The position numbers and the translations under genes were made by a program. Under the pieces are notes generated by a model. The model was not told the DNA's origin and did no database searches. It saw nothing but the letters and a program-made list of their open reading frames with translations. Below, piece by piece: positions 9,277-18,386 of a stretch of DNA of 64,000 nucleotides; the stretch's first letter is position 1; every line of letters begins with the position of its first letter. Origin of the DNA: an uncultured Pseudomonadota bacterium (GTDB taxonomy: Bacteria; Myxococcota_A; UBA796; SXON01); contig CAISIK010000204.1 in assembly GCA_903885375.1 (NCBI GenBank), positions 24,501-88,500 of the forward strand, given 5' to 3'.

Positions 9277-10512
9277 ATGCCCGCCCCCGCCCCCTTCAAG
9301 CTCATCGCCGGAAACCCCGCTGGCGCCCGCGCAGGAGAGCTTTCGCTCACCCGCGGGCACGTCGTTCGCACCCCGAGCTTCATGCCCGTCGGCACACAGG
9401 GTGCGATCCGCACGTTGTCCCCTTTGCACCTCGAAGGGACCGGCTCGCAGATCGTCCTGGCGAACACGTACCACTTGAGTCAGCGGCCTGGCGAAGAGAT
9501 CGTCAAGAAGGCGGGCGGGCTCGCGCGGTTCATGGGCATCCCCAACCCCACGCTGACCGATAGCGGCGGGTTCCAGGTGTTCTCCCTGGAAAACAAGGAG
9601 CTCAGCGAGGAAGGCGTGCGCTTCCGGTACGAGGTGGATGGGCAGTCCACCTTCCTCTCGCCCGAACGGTCCATGCAGATCCAGATGGACCTCGGCGCCG
9701 ACATCGCCATGGTCTTCGACGAGTGCCTCCCCTTCGGCGCCGACCGCGCCTACGCGGAGGCCAGCGTGGAACGGACGACGCGCTGGGAGCGGCGCAGCAA
9801 GGCCGCGCACGTGCGCGACGATCAGGCGCTCTTCGGCATCGTGCAGGGGGGGTTCTGGGCCGACCTGCGGCGACGGAGCGCCGAGCAGATCCAGGACATC
9901 GGTTTTGATGGCCTCGCGATCGGCGGTCTCTCCGTGGGCGAAGGCCACGCCAACATGTGTGAGGTGCTCGACTGGACGCTGCCGCACCTCCGCACCGACC
10001 AGGTCCGCTACCTCATGGGCGTGGGCCGCCCGCTCGACCTCGTGGAGGGGGTGGCTCGCGGCGTGGACATCTTCGACTGCGTGATCGCCACCCGGCACGC
10101 CCGCGGCGCCGCGCTCTACACGAACAAGGGGCGCATCCGGCTCACCGACGCCCGCTACCGCAAGGACATGTTCCCCGTCGACACCTCGTGCAGCTGCTAC
10201 ACCTGTCGCAACTTCTCGCGCGCCTACCTCCACCACCTCTTCAAGGTGGGCGAGGTGCTCTCGGCCACGCTGAGCACGCTGCACAACCTGCACTGGTTCG
10301 CGGCCTTCATGAACACGATGCGCCAGAGCATCATCGACGGCACCTTCGAGACCTTCCGCGCGTGGGTGCGCCAAGTCTACCCGGAGGACACCACGCCAAA
10401 GCCCGTGGCGGGCGTGGTGGCGGGAGCCCCCAAGCCGAGCATCACCCCTCGTCGGGCGGGGCCTCAGCCGGGGCCGCCGGCCGCGCGCAAGCCGGGGCCC
10501 AAGCGCCGCTGA
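9277..10512 (+). CDS. tgt: tRNA-guanine transglycosylase (queuosine pathway)
   Basis: 411 residues. It exchanges guanine-34 of GUN-anticodon tRNAs for preQ1 in the bacterial queuosine pathway. Visible signatures are TDSGGFQVFSL (Asp95), the nucleophile segment GVDIFDCVIATRHARG (Asp267), and the zinc ligands Cys305, Cys307, Cys310 and His336 in SCSCYTCRNFSRAYLHH. The length exceeds the usual 370-380 because of a Pro/Arg/Lys-rich C-terminal tail of about 35 residues. It stands alone on the plus strand between two minus-strand genes; no queA or preQ1 riboswitch is visible. The RGAAL after the active site is usual for bacterial Tgt. Confidence 0.95.
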   Translation: MPAPAPFKLIAGNPAGARAGELSLTRGHVVRTPSFMPVGTQGAIRTLSPLHLEGTGSQIVLANTYHLSQRPGEEIVKKAGGLARFMGIPNPTLTDSGGFQVFSLENKELSEEGVRFRYEVDGQSTFLSPERSMQIQMDLGADIAMVFDECLPFGADRAYAEASVERTTRWERRSKAAHVRDDQALFGIVQGGFWADLRRRSAEQIQDIGFDGLAIGGLSVGEGHANMCEVLDWTLPHLRTDQVRYLMGVGRPLDLVEGVARGVDIFDCVIATRHARGAALYTNKGRIRLTDARYRKDMFPVDTSCSCYTCRNFSRAYLHHLFKVGEVLSATLSTLHNLHWFAAFMNTMRQSIIDGTFETFRAWVRQVYPEDTTPKPVAGVVAGAPKPSITPRRAGPQPGPPAARKPGPKRR

Positions 10513-10519
10513 GCCCGCC

Positions 10520-11425
10520 TCAGGCGCGGCAACCCGGCGCCAGCGGACAGGCGGGGCACACCACCTCGTCGCGGTGGCCGCGACAGCGCCCGCTGATCCC
10601 GAGGTGGGCGAGCGCGAAGTCGTAGCGGAGCGGGTCGGGGGGGTGCAGGGCGCGCAGGCCGGCAGTGATCTCCTCCGCGGCCCGCCAGTCCGGCGCGCGC
10701 CGCGTGCGGAGGCCGAGGAAGCCGGCCACGCGGAAGACGTGGGTGTCGAGCGGGATGACGAGGTCGGCCGGCTGCAGGTGCGACCACAACCCGAGGTCGG
10801 GCGCGCCCGTGCGCACCATCCACCGCAGGAACATGCACCAGCGCTTGCAGGCCGAGCCATCGCGGGGATGCGGGAAGGAGGCGCGCAGCGCGCGGGAAGC
10901 GTCAGGGGGGAGGCACCGGCGCAGGGCATCGATGCCGTGGGCAAGCGAGTCGGCGCCGGGGGGGAAGATCGCGGCCAGCGAGCCGTGCTCCGCCAGGGCA
11001 CGCCCGAAGGTGGCAAACAGCGCCACGAGGTCGGCCTCCTTCAGCCATCGGTAGTAGAGGCCGGTGAGGGGCCGACCCGGGACCTCCCCGCGCGCCAGCG
11101 CGAGCGCGAAGGCTGCGGGCCCGCCGTGCGCATCGGCCACGGCGAAAGAGGCCGTGAGGACGGGACCGAACAGGGAGACGCGCCCGAACGCGAGACAGGC
11201 CGACACCGCGCCCGCCACCTCCTGGTCCGGCGCCTTCCCGTACCGCCGGACGAAGCGGATCGGGTCGTTGGCGAGGTCGGCCGGGGAGACGCCCGCCTCG
11301 ACGAGCGGATCGAGGAGGGCGCGAAGCGAAACGACCTGCGCGGCCGTGGGGGCGGCGCTCGTTGCCCGCTGCGAGGCGCGGGAGGCCGCGCTTTCCCCCG
11401 CTACCGGGCCCGGCGCCTCGCCCAT
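10520..11425 (-). CDS. TIGR02757 (DUF2400) family protein
   Basis: 301 residues matching the TIGR02757 pattern: DPIRFVRRYGKAPDQEVAG, ACLAFGRVSLFG, KRWCMFLRWMVR, LVIPLDTHVFRVAGFLGL, and a cysteine-bearing end CRGHRDEVVCPACPLAPGC. The middle and end recall helix-hairpin-helix DNA glycosylases, and the terminal cysteines could hold an iron-sulfur cluster as in endonuclease III, but no biochemical role is established for the family. The ATG follows the stop of the upstream PKD protein with no gap (TAGATG), so the genes are coupled. It converges on tgt with a gap of seven bases. Confidence 0.85.
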   Translation of the reverse strand: MGEAPGPVAGESAASRASQRATSAAPTAAQVVSLRALLDPLVEAGVSPADLANDPIRFVRRYGKAPDQEVAGAVSACLAFGRVSLFGPVLTASFAVADAHGGPAAFALALARGEVPGRPLTGLYYRWLKEADLVALFATFGRALAEHGSLAAIFPPGADSLAHGIDALRRCLPPDASRALRASFPHPRDGSACKRWCMFLRWMVRTGAPDLGLWSHLQPADLVIPLDTHVFRVAGFLGLRTRRAPDWRAAEEITAGLRALHPPDPLRYDFALAHLGISGRCRGHRDEVVCPACPLAPGCRA

Positions 11426-11848
11426 CTACCGCCTGGACCGGCCCGCGAGCAGGCCACCGGCCACCAACAGGAGCGCCCCCAGCCCGGCGGTCGGTCCCGT
11501 TGCGCAGCCGCCATCGGAGCCGCCGAACGCGCGCTCGGCCACCACGATCTCCACCATGTCGGGCTCGGACTCATTGACGCCGTCGTTGACCACGAGCTCG
11601 AACCGCAGGGTGCCGGGCGCGGCCACGGTGAACTCCGGCTCCGCGCCGCTGGCCCCCTTCAGCTCCACCGACGGGCCCCCCACCTGCGACCAGGAGTAGG
11701 TGAGCTCGGCGCCCTCCGGATCGCTCGAGGCGCTCCCGTTGAGCACGATGACGTCGTCCACGTAGGCGATGAGGCCGAGCCCGGCGTCGGCAGTCGGGAC
11801 ATCGTCGGCGGCCGTGTCGGCGAACGCGAGGGCGAAGCTGAGCAGCAT
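11426..11848 (-). CDS. Small secreted PKD-like protein with MYXO-CTERM-like tail
   Basis: 140 residues from the ATG at 11848; an ATG nine codons upstream is possible but adds nothing signal-like. The N-terminus MLLSFALAFADTA is a short hydrophobic signal without basic residues. One PKD or cadherin-like domain follows (VLNGSASSDPEGAELTYSWSQV ... FELVVNDG). The C-terminus is GGCATGPTAG, a hydrophobic stretch and GRSRR: a Cys, a membrane span and a basic end, as in MYXO-CTERM sorting signals. It is probably displayed on the cell surface. No catalytic motif is seen. It begins the two-gene unit with the TIGR02757 protein. Confidence 0.75.
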   Translation of the reverse strand: MLLSFALAFADTAADDVPTADAGLGLIAYVDDVIVLNGSASSDPEGAELTYSWSQVGGPSVELKGASGAEPEFTVAAPGTLRFELVVNDGVNESEPDMVEIVVAERAFGGSDGGCATGPTAGLGALLLVAGGLLAGRSRR

Positions 11849-11940
11849 GGCCGGCGGGTAACATGCTGTCTGCATCCCGTCGGGGGGCCCGCCCGCTGCC
11901 GCGATGTACCGGTTACGCGGCGGGTCAACGTGGGTTGGAC

Positions 11941-12666
11941 ATGGGTGTGATCGATCGTTTCTTCAACGTGATCAAGGGCTGGTTCGGGCTCGCCGCGAGC
12001 AACCTCGAGGGCGCGAACCCCGAAGCGGTCTACGAGGCCGCCATCCAGGAGCGGCTGAAGCGGCACGGCGAGCTCAAGAAGGCCGTGAGCAACATCGTGT
12101 ACCTCCGCAACAAGCTCGAGGCCGAGCAGGAAACGAAGACGAAGGAGCTGGCCGATGTGAACGCCCAGCTCCCCGTGGCCATCGAAAATGGCGACGATGA
12201 CGTGGCCCTCGTGCTTCTGCAGAAGAAGAACGAGCTGGAGGCCGCGCTGGCGAACCTCGTGGGCGACCTCGAGAAGGTCAGCGGTCAGGCGGAAGCGGCC
12301 AAGCAGAACCTCATCGACTTCCAGGGGGAGATCCAGAAGCTCAAGCGCGAGCGCGATGAGATGCTCGCCAAGAAGGCCACGGCCGAAGCCCGCATCAAGA
12401 TCCAGTCCTCGCTCGATGGCCTCTCCACCGATGCCGACATCAAGGCGCTCGAGAACGTGCGGGAGCGCATCCACAAGCTCGATGCGGAGGCCGACGTGGG
12501 CCGCGAAATCCAGGACAACTCCCTCGATGCCAAGCTCAAGGCGATCAAGGCCAAGACGGGGGACGTGCAGGCCAAGGCGCAGCTCGACGAGCTGAAGAAG
12601 CTGCACGCCGCGCGCAGCGCCGCGGCAACGGCCGAAGGCGCGGCCGCAGGCAAGAAGACGATCTGA
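11941..12666 (+). CDS. PspA/IM30 family membrane-maintenance protein
   Basis: 241 residues. MGVIDRFFNVIKGWFG is the amphipathic first helix of the PspA/IM30 (ESCRT-III-like) family, and the rest is almost entirely charged coiled-coil helix up to a short Ala-rich tail. Such proteins polymerise on the inner face of the cytoplasmic membrane and protect or remodel it under stress. A frame extends upstream to 11863 but lacks family resemblance, so the ATG at 11941 is preferred. No pspBC or pspF-like gene is adjacent. The following membrane protein starts seven bases after the stop, so they may be co-transcribed. Confidence 0.85.
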   Translation: MGVIDRFFNVIKGWFGLAASNLEGANPEAVYEAAIQERLKRHGELKKAVSNIVYLRNKLEAEQETKTKELADVNAQLPVAIENGDDDVALVLLQKKNELEAALANLVGDLEKVSGQAEAAKQNLIDFQGEIQKLKRERDEMLAKKATAEARIKIQSSLDGLSTDADIKALENVRERIHKLDAEADVGREIQDNSLDAKLKAIKAKTGDVQAKAQLDELKKLHAARSAAATAEGAAAGKKTI

Positions 12667-12673
12667 TCGCAAG

Positions 12674-15634
12674 ATGGCGAACCTCCCCACGCGGATCCGG
12701 TCCGCCACCGCCCAATGGCTCTCGCGGCAACCCCCGGGCTTCGCCTGGGAGCTCTCGCTCGTGGTGCTCGCGCTCGCCGTGCACGTGGGGCACTTCCTCG
12801 TCTACTGCCTGCCGCAGCCCTGGTACATCGAGGATGCGGCGATCTCCTTCGCCTACGCGCGGAACTGGGTGGATGGCTGGGGCCTCGTGCCCTACATCGG
12901 CAGTGATCGCGTAGAGGGCTTCAGCAACCCGCTGTGGACCTTCCTCATCGGCGGCGCCTACGCGATCGGGGTGTCGCCGTGGACCTCCTCGAAGGTGCTC
13001 GGTGCTGCGTTCGGCTGCCTTGCCCAGCTCTGCGCGTGGGGGATCGCGCGGCGAGCCCTCCCGGAAGAACAGAAGCGGCTGGCCGTGCTCGCGCCCTGGC
13101 TCCTCGCCGCCTCGGTGCAGTTCACCCTGTGGAACGCCTCCGGCCTCGAAAACAGCCTGTTCTGCTTCTGCCTCGCGGCCGGCATCTACCGCCTGCTCGT
13201 CGAAGCCGAGGAGCCCCATCGGTACCCGCTGAGCGCGCTGGCCTTCCTCGGCCTCACCATGACCCGCCCCGATGGGCTCGCCTACGCCGGCATCGGGCTC
13301 ATGGCGCGCACGATGGCCGCGGTCGCCTACCGCCGCCCGCTGGCGCTCCTGAGCTGGCTGGCCGCGTTCCTCGTGCCCTTCGCCGCCTACCAGGCCTGGC
13401 GCATGGACTACTTCGCCTGGGAGTGGCCCAACACCTGGTACGCCAAGCGCTCCGACTTCCGTCCCTTCGACTGGAACCAGCTCGGCTGGAAGCAGATGCG
13501 CGAGTACATGCTCCGCTACGGCGTCGTCGGCGCCATGCCGGTCATCGGCGTGGCGGTGGGCGGCTTCCAGGGTTGGCGGAAGCATGCCCTCGTGGCCCTC
13601 CTGCTGCCCGTGGTCTTCGTGCTCGCCTGGGATGGCAAACCGAGCGTGCAAGGATGGCAGCTCGCGCTGCTGTTCGCCACGCCGCCGGTCGTGGCGGCGG
13701 CGTTCGCGCGCTCCACGCGCATGGCCCGGCTCTACCTCGGCCTGGCGCTCGTCCTCCTGCTCGGGCTGTACGGGTGGATCTTCGCGAAGGTGGGCCTCGA
13801 CGCCAACCCGTTCAACGCCACGTTCGCCTTCCCGGAGAGCTGGAAGGATGCCGGTGCCACCGAGCTCGCGAAGCAGTGGGTGAAGGTGCGGGTCTACACC
13901 CTCGCCGGCACCGCCGCGCTCCTCGGCCTGATGGCCTTCGGCCGCCCCGGCTGGCTCGCCCGCGGCACCCTCTGGTGCTGCTACGCCTTCGGCCTGTTCT
14001 ACACGATCCTCGCACGCGGCGACTGGATGAAGGCCTACCGCTGGTACAGCCTCACCAGCGTGCCGCAGTTCGTGCTCATCACCCTCGGCCTCGCGGCCAT
14101 CGCGGCGCTCCTGCCGGCGGGCGGCCGGGTGCTGGCCCGCCGCCTCAAGCTGGGCTCCCTCTACGCCGTGGTGCCCGCCCTCGCGCTCATGCTCGCCAAC
14201 CCATGGTGGGCCTACCAGTTCGTGATGAAGCCCGAGACCGGCCCGCGCGATGTGCACAAGCGCGTGGAGTACATGCGTTGGGTGCAGTCCCGCCTCGGCC
14301 TCGACCGGGTCACGCTGTTCGATGTGGACATGGGCGCCCACCTCTGGTGGTCGGACTGGTACATCGCCGACATCGCCGGGCTGGTGGACATCGCCACCGG
14401 CCACCACGAGTACGAGAAGCCCTTCCTCCAGGAGTACCTGTTCTCGGAGGTGCGCCCGGAATTCGCCCACGTGCACGGGAGCTGGGCCGGCACCATCAAG
14501 ATCTCCACCCACCCGGAGTGGAAGGAGGAGTACCTCGAGATTCCCGGGTACCCGAGCGGGCGCCGGGCGCTGCACGTCGGCAACCACATCCGCCGTGATC
14601 TGCTCGCCAGCGCCACCCCGCCCGAGACCGACGCCCGCCGGGTGACCTTCGCCGACGGCGTGCGGCTGGCGTGGTGGGATGTGCCCTCGGCCTCGGTCTC
14701 GCCGGGGAGCGAGCTCTTCGTGGCCTCGCGCTGGAAGGCCGACAAGCGGGAGGGCTCCCTCCGGGTGCTGCTCTTCCTGGCGCGCGAGGGCGCGCTGGCG
14801 TGGTCGGCCGAAGTGGCCCCCGGTCTCGGCTGGTTGGAGGCGAAGAACTGGGAGCAGTGGGACTTCGTGCATGGCGACTGGAGCGTGGCCATCCCCGACA
14901 CGCTGGCCGCGGGCGACTACCAGCTCGGCATGGTCGTGCTCGACAGCAAGCTGGGCACCGTGCTCCCGCTGGTGGGCGAAGGTGCGCTCGGCGCGCCGAT
15001 GTGGGGTGACGACCCGCTGGCCACGCCCGCGCCCGCGGAGGCCGCCGAGCGCCCGCCGGCCATCTTCATGACCGGCGAGTACCTGCTCCCGACCACCGTA
15101 CACATCGTGGAGCCGGCCGCCGCCACGGCCGCCGCCGAGGCCCGCCTCGCGGAAGCGAAGACCGCCAGCGCCGCCGGCGACTGCGAGGGCGCCGAGAAGG
15201 GCTGGGCCGACGCCCGCCGCTTCGTGCCGCTCGACCGCGCCTGGAAGAGCCGCTCGGAGCGCGGCGCCCTCGATGCGATCGTGGGCTGCTTCGTGGCCCG
15301 GGCGAGCGCCGAGGCCGATCCCGTGGCGGCCGCGCGTATCCTCTGGGATGCCCGGTTCACCGACCCGCGCAGCGCCCTCATCGCCCCGGTGGGCGTGCCC
15401 CTCGGCGCGCAGCTCGAGCTCCTCGGCGAGGCGGCCTTCACAGAGCGAGACTGGGAGGGGGCCTACGTGGCCTTCCGCGGCGCGGTGCAGGCCGATCCCA
15501 CGCGGGCGATGGCCCGGCGGCGCGCCGAGGACATGCGCGACCGCCGCCTGAAGATCCGCGACTACGACCCCAAGAAGGGCGGGCTCGATCCGAACGAGGA
15601 GCCGCTCCCCTCGCTCAAGCCTTTCCCTTGGTGA
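12674..15634 (+). CDS. Large GT-C-type membrane glycosyltransferase-like protein
   Basis: 986 residues. After a short cytoplasmic start, the first extracytoplasmic loop carries IEDAAISFAYARNWVDGWG ... RVEGFSNPLWT, the acidic-pair loop typical of GT-C polyprenyl-phosphate-sugar transferases (compare DDAFISFRYA in arabinosyltransferase-like proteins). About ten to twelve membrane spans run to roughly residue 520. The remaining 460 residues are soluble and probably periplasmic, with a final helical part that may be TPR-like. It probably adds sugars to an envelope polymer or protein; donor and acceptor are unknown. The 3' end overlaps the convergent loader gene by 20 bases. Confidence 0.75.
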   Translation: MANLPTRIRSATAQWLSRQPPGFAWELSLVVLALAVHVGHFLVYCLPQPWYIEDAAISFAYARNWVDGWGLVPYIGSDRVEGFSNPLWTFLIGGAYAIGVSPWTSSKVLGAAFGCLAQLCAWGIARRALPEEQKRLAVLAPWLLAASVQFTLWNASGLENSLFCFCLAAGIYRLLVEAEEPHRYPLSALAFLGLTMTRPDGLAYAGIGLMARTMAAVAYRRPLALLSWLAAFLVPFAAYQAWRMDYFAWEWPNTWYAKRSDFRPFDWNQLGWKQMREYMLRYGVVGAMPVIGVAVGGFQGWRKHALVALLLPVVFVLAWDGKPSVQGWQLALLFATPPVVAAAFARSTRMARLYLGLALVLLLGLYGWIFAKVGLDANPFNATFAFPESWKDAGATELAKQWVKVRVYTLAGTAALLGLMAFGRPGWLARGTLWCCYAFGLFYTILARGDWMKAYRWYSLTSVPQFVLITLGLAAIAALLPAGGRVLARRLKLGSLYAVVPALALMLANPWWAYQFVMKPETGPRDVHKRVEYMRWVQSRLGLDRVTLFDVDMGAHLWWSDWYIADIAGLVDIATGHHEYEKPFLQEYLFSEVRPEFAHVHGSWAGTIKISTHPEWKEEYLEIPGYPSGRRALHVGNHIRRDLLASATPPETDARRVTFADGVRLAWWDVPSASVSPGSELFVASRWKADKREGSLRVLLFLAREGALAWSAEVAPGLGWLEAKNWEQWDFVHGDWSVAIPDTLAAGDYQLGMVVLDSKLGTVLPLVGEGALGAPMWGDDPLATPAPAEAAERPPAIFMTGEYLLPTTVHIVEPAAATAAAEARLAEAKTASAAGDCEGAEKGWADARRFVPLDRAWKSRSERGALDAIVGCFVARASAEADPVAAARILWDARFTDPRSALIAPVGVPLGAQLELLGEAAFTERDWEGAYVAFRGAVQADPTRAMARRRAEDMRDRRLKIRDYDPKKGGLDPNEEPLPSLKPFPW

Positions 15635-16382
15635 TCCGGTAGTCGTCGCCGGCGGCTTCCACGAGGTGGCAGGCCTCCTTCAGGCGGCTCCACACGCGCT
15701 CGCCGAGCCGCTCCGAGAGGGTGGGCAGCACCATTGTGCTCAGCGAGTCCGACTCGCGGCGAGCGCGGGGGGCGCGCAGCGGGAAGTTGGTGGTGGCGAG
15801 CAGCGGCCCAGCCTGGGCGTTGTACCGGCGGCTCACGATCTCGTCGAGCACGGCGGTCTCGAAGTCGCTGCCGCGGCCCTTGCCGAGCTCATCGATCGCG
15901 AGGACGGGCGCGCGCACGAGCGGGGACAGGAGGCGGGCCTCGCCCTCCTTGCGGTCGTAGCCCTCGCGGATGTTCGCGAGGAGGTGGGAGAACTCCACGA
16001 ACTTCACGGCCACGCCGTACCGGAAGACCAGCTCGCGCACCACGGCCGCGAGGAGATGCGTCTTTCCACGACCGGGCTCGCCGGCGAGGATGAGGCCGCT
16101 CTGGCCACCGCCCGGCTCGAAGCTGTCCGTCCACCGCCGAACGGCCACCCACGTGGGCCGCGCCAGCTCCACGCGGAAGGACTCCAGCGTGCAGTTGGCG
16201 TGCTTCGCAGGCACACCGGCCGCGTTGTAGAGCGCCACCCGGTCCGGCAGGCGCTGGCAGACACAGCGCCCCACGCGGCGAATGCCGTGCCGCTCCACCA
16301 CCCGACGCCCCTCGCCCCGGCAGAGCTCGCACGGCGGCCCGGGGATCAGCTCCGCCACGGCGAACCCGCCGCGCGGCGTCAT
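15615..16382 (-). CDS. DnaC/IstB-like AAA+ ATPase, putative helicase loader
   Basis: 255 residues from the ATG at 16382. An N-terminal cysteine cluster (CELCRGEG ... CVCQR) may bind zinc, followed by an AAA+ domain with Walker A LAGEPGRGKTHLL, Walker B VLAIDELGKG, sensor 1 LLATTNFP and a late Arg (SERLGERVWSRL). This is the DnaC/DnaI helicase-loader type, which places the replicative helicase on DNA. The upstream helical protein ends ten bases earlier, so the two form an operon, reminiscent of the pairing of DnaD-like proteins with DnaI/DnaC. No transposase is adjacent, which argues against IstB. Confidence 0.8.
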   Translation of the reverse strand: MTPRGGFAVAELIPGPPCELCRGEGRRVVERHGIRRVGRCVCQRLPDRVALYNAAGVPAKHANCTLESFRVELARPTWVAVRRWTDSFEPGGGQSGLILAGEPGRGKTHLLAAVVRELVFRYGVAVKFVEFSHLLANIREGYDRKEGEARLLSPLVRAPVLAIDELGKGRGSDFETAVLDEIVSRRYNAQAGPLLATTNFPLRAPRARRESDSLSTMVLPTLSERLGERVWSRLKEACHLVEAAGDDYRITKGKA

Positions 16383-16392
16383 CGTCCAGCCT

Positions 16393-17031
16393 TCAGTCCA
16401 GTCCAGATCCCAGCTCCTGCCACAACGCCGTGGCCGTGAGGGAGGGATAACGCCGCCGGAGGTCCTCGCGCGCGGTGGCCTCGAGTGCCAGCGCCCACTC
16501 GGCCTCGTCGTAGAGCCCCCGCGCATCGGCGAGGGCCTCGGCCGCCTCGGCGAGGAGCAGGTCCTGGGGTGCCTCCTGCCAGGCCTGCTCGTGGAAGGCG
16601 GCGGCGAGGGCGCAAGCCCGCGAAGCCAACCGCTCCGGGTCCTCGGCCGAGAGCGCTGCCACCGCCCGTTCCGTGGCTTCCGCGAGCCGCGAGACGGCGG
16701 CGAACCGCGGGTCGCCCGAGGCGAGCACGACCGAACGCGACCCGCCGCGCCGCACCCAGCTCCCTGCCTGCTTCTGCTGCCGCAGCACCTCGGTGCGGCA
16801 GCTCACGAGCGAGAGTGGCGCGCGCACCCGCTGGGCCAGCCGGCGGGAGGCCACGAGGTCGATGGCCCGTACGATCGCGCCGAGCCGCACCCCCTCGCGC
16901 AGCCAGCCGTACAGCAGGCGCGCATCGGCGCTCGACAGAAGCGGCGCGCCGCCGCGCACGCTCACGAGGTAGGCGCGCACGGCCTCCGCCGCCTCGATGG
17001 TCCGGCTATCCACGCCTTCCGCCGCGATCAT
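16393..17031 (-). CDS. Helical protein of unknown function upstream of helicase loader
   Basis: 212 residues from the ATG at 17031, chosen because an AGGGAG ribosome site stands eight bases before it; sequence further upstream is low-complexity Ser/Arg antisense to the divergent gene. The protein is Ala/Leu/Glu/Arg-rich and probably all-helical (AEAVRAYLVSVRGG ... DARLLYGWLREG ... EDLRRRYPSL). I see no recognised motif. Its tight coupling to a DnaC-like ATPase suggests a replication-initiation or loader-recruitment role, by analogy with DnaD/DnaB-type partners; this is inference. Confidence 0.6.
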   Translation of the reverse strand: MIAAEGVDSRTIEAAEAVRAYLVSVRGGAPLLSSADARLLYGWLREGVRLGAIVRAIDLVASRRLAQRVRAPLSLVSCRTEVLRQQKQAGSWVRRGGSRSVVLASGDPRFAAVSRLAEATERAVAALSAEDPERLASRACALAAAFHEQAWQEAPQDLLLAEAAEALADARGLYDEAEWALALEATAREDLRRRYPSLTATALWQELGSGLD

Positions 17032-17116
17032 CCCGCTCCCTGCTTCCGTGGCCGACCCGCGCCCGTCGCGGACCGGCCGCATCCGTATTATCCTCCGCCC
17101 TCTTCCGCGAGAGCTC

Positions 17117-18319
17117 ATGCGCCGCACTCCCCTGCTCACCGTCCTGGTCGTCGCCATTCTCGCCAGCTCGTCGGCCTTCGCCGCCGACAAGAAGAAGAAG
17201 ACCGAGACGGAAGACGAAGAAATCCCCATGGGCGAAACGCTCGACGTGGATGAGGACGACTTCAAGGAAGGAGGCGGCGAGGAGGCGCCCCCGCCGCAGC
17301 GGATCGACGAGGCCGACAAGGAAGAGGAAGACGGCGGCGAGCTCGACTTCGGCGACGACGGCAAGAACGAGGACGACCTCCAGTTCACCGAAGACGACGA
17401 ACAGCAGTCCGTGCGCCCCCGCGCCCCCGGCGAGGACACCGCCAAGCTCTACCGGGACACGCAGAAGAAGTGCAAGGACATGACGCCCGACGAGGAGCAG
17501 CTCGTGTGGGAGTCCTACCTGGCGAAGTACCCCAAGAGCCTCTTCCGTGATCGGATCGAGGAGCACATGGAGGAGCTGAGCGCGATCATGTTCGGCGAGC
17601 GCGTTCCCGGCTCCGACAAGGGCAGCGCCGGCGTGGATGCGGTGGACCGCGAGCTCAACTTCGCCCAGCCCTTCTCGCTCTCCTCGGTAGATACCCGCTC
17701 GCACGTGTCGGTGGGCGTACAGTGGGGCTTCCCCTCGTGGTTCGGCGGCAAGGTGGATGCGGAGTACGCGTTCATGCGCCAGTTCAGCGCCCACGTGCTC
17801 CTCGGCCGTGACTTCGCGGGCGGCGTGGTGCAGCCCGGTGCGAAGTACGCCATCATCAAGAGCTCCCGCACGGGCACGATCCTCAGCGCCGGCGTCGACC
17901 TGAAGCTCAACACCGCGCCGACCTTCCTCGCGGTTCGGCCGGTGGTGGCCTTCGGCCAGCGCATCCGCTTCCTCAAGGGGCTCGACATCGGCGCGCAGAT
18001 GGCGGTCGACATCGAAACCCGCGAGTACTCCGACCTCCGTTACAACTGGGGCCTCAACGCCAACCTGCGCGCGAACGACGTGGTGTCGGTGTTCTGGGAG
18101 TGGAGTTGGGATGCGAAGTACCTCTCGCACCCCGATGTGGATGACAGCTTTCGCTTCTTCACGACCACCTTCGGCCTGAAGTTCACCGCCAAGAAGCAGA
18201 CCGACGACCAGGGAAGCGGCCGGCTCGACGTGGGCCTCGGCGCCGCCCTGCCCTACGCGACCAACTACTGGGGCTTCTACCTCGGCGGCGTCGACGTGCT
18301 CGCCGACTACTACCTGTAG
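17117..18319 (+). CDS. Exported protein with acidic linker and beta-rich outer-membrane-like domain
   Basis: 400 residues from the ATG at 17117 with signal peptide MRRTPLLTVLVVAILASSSAFA. Residues 22-110 are a highly acidic, Lys/Glu/Asp-rich disordered stretch. Residues 110-160 are helical (KLYRDTQKKCKDMTPDEEQ). From about 175 the sequence alternates as in a transmembrane beta barrel (SHVSVGVQWGFPSWFG, NWGLNANLRANDVVSVFWEW) and ends in aromatic and hydrophobic residues (VDVLADYYL). An outer membrane barrel with a periplasmic acidic arm is the best guess; the family is not recognised. A TATTAT box at 17086-17091 could be its -10 element, without a clear -35. Confidence 0.7.
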   Translation: MRRTPLLTVLVVAILASSSAFAADKKKKTETEDEEIPMGETLDVDEDDFKEGGGEEAPPPQRIDEADKEEEDGGELDFGDDGKNEDDLQFTEDDEQQSVRPRAPGEDTAKLYRDTQKKCKDMTPDEEQLVWESYLAKYPKSLFRDRIEEHMEELSAIMFGERVPGSDKGSAGVDAVDRELNFAQPFSLSSVDTRSHVSVGVQWGFPSWFGGKVDAEYAFMRQFSAHVLLGRDFAGGVVQPGAKYAIIKSSRTGTILSAGVDLKLNTAPTFLAVRPVVAFGQRIRFLKGLDIGAQMAVDIETREYSDLRYNWGLNANLRANDVVSVFWEWSWDAKYLSHPDVDDSFRFFTTTFGLKFTAKKQTDDQGSGRLDVGLGAALPYATNYWGFYLGGVDVLADYYL

Positions 18320-18320
18320 G

Positions 18321-18372
18321 GAACTGCCCGGCGGCCCGTCCGCCTGCGCGGGGCGCCCTCGCTGGGCAGTTC
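18321..18372. terminator. Candidate bidirectional terminator/inverted repeat between convergent genes
   Basis: GAACTGCCC (18321-18329) pairs with GGGCAGTTC (18364-18372) around a G+C-rich core of 34 bases that can itself fold. It starts right after the stop at 18319 and sits before the convergent gene's stop at 18387. No T-tract is present, so termination is inferred from position. Confidence 0.4.
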
Positions 18373-18386
18373 GGCGCCGGGACGAC

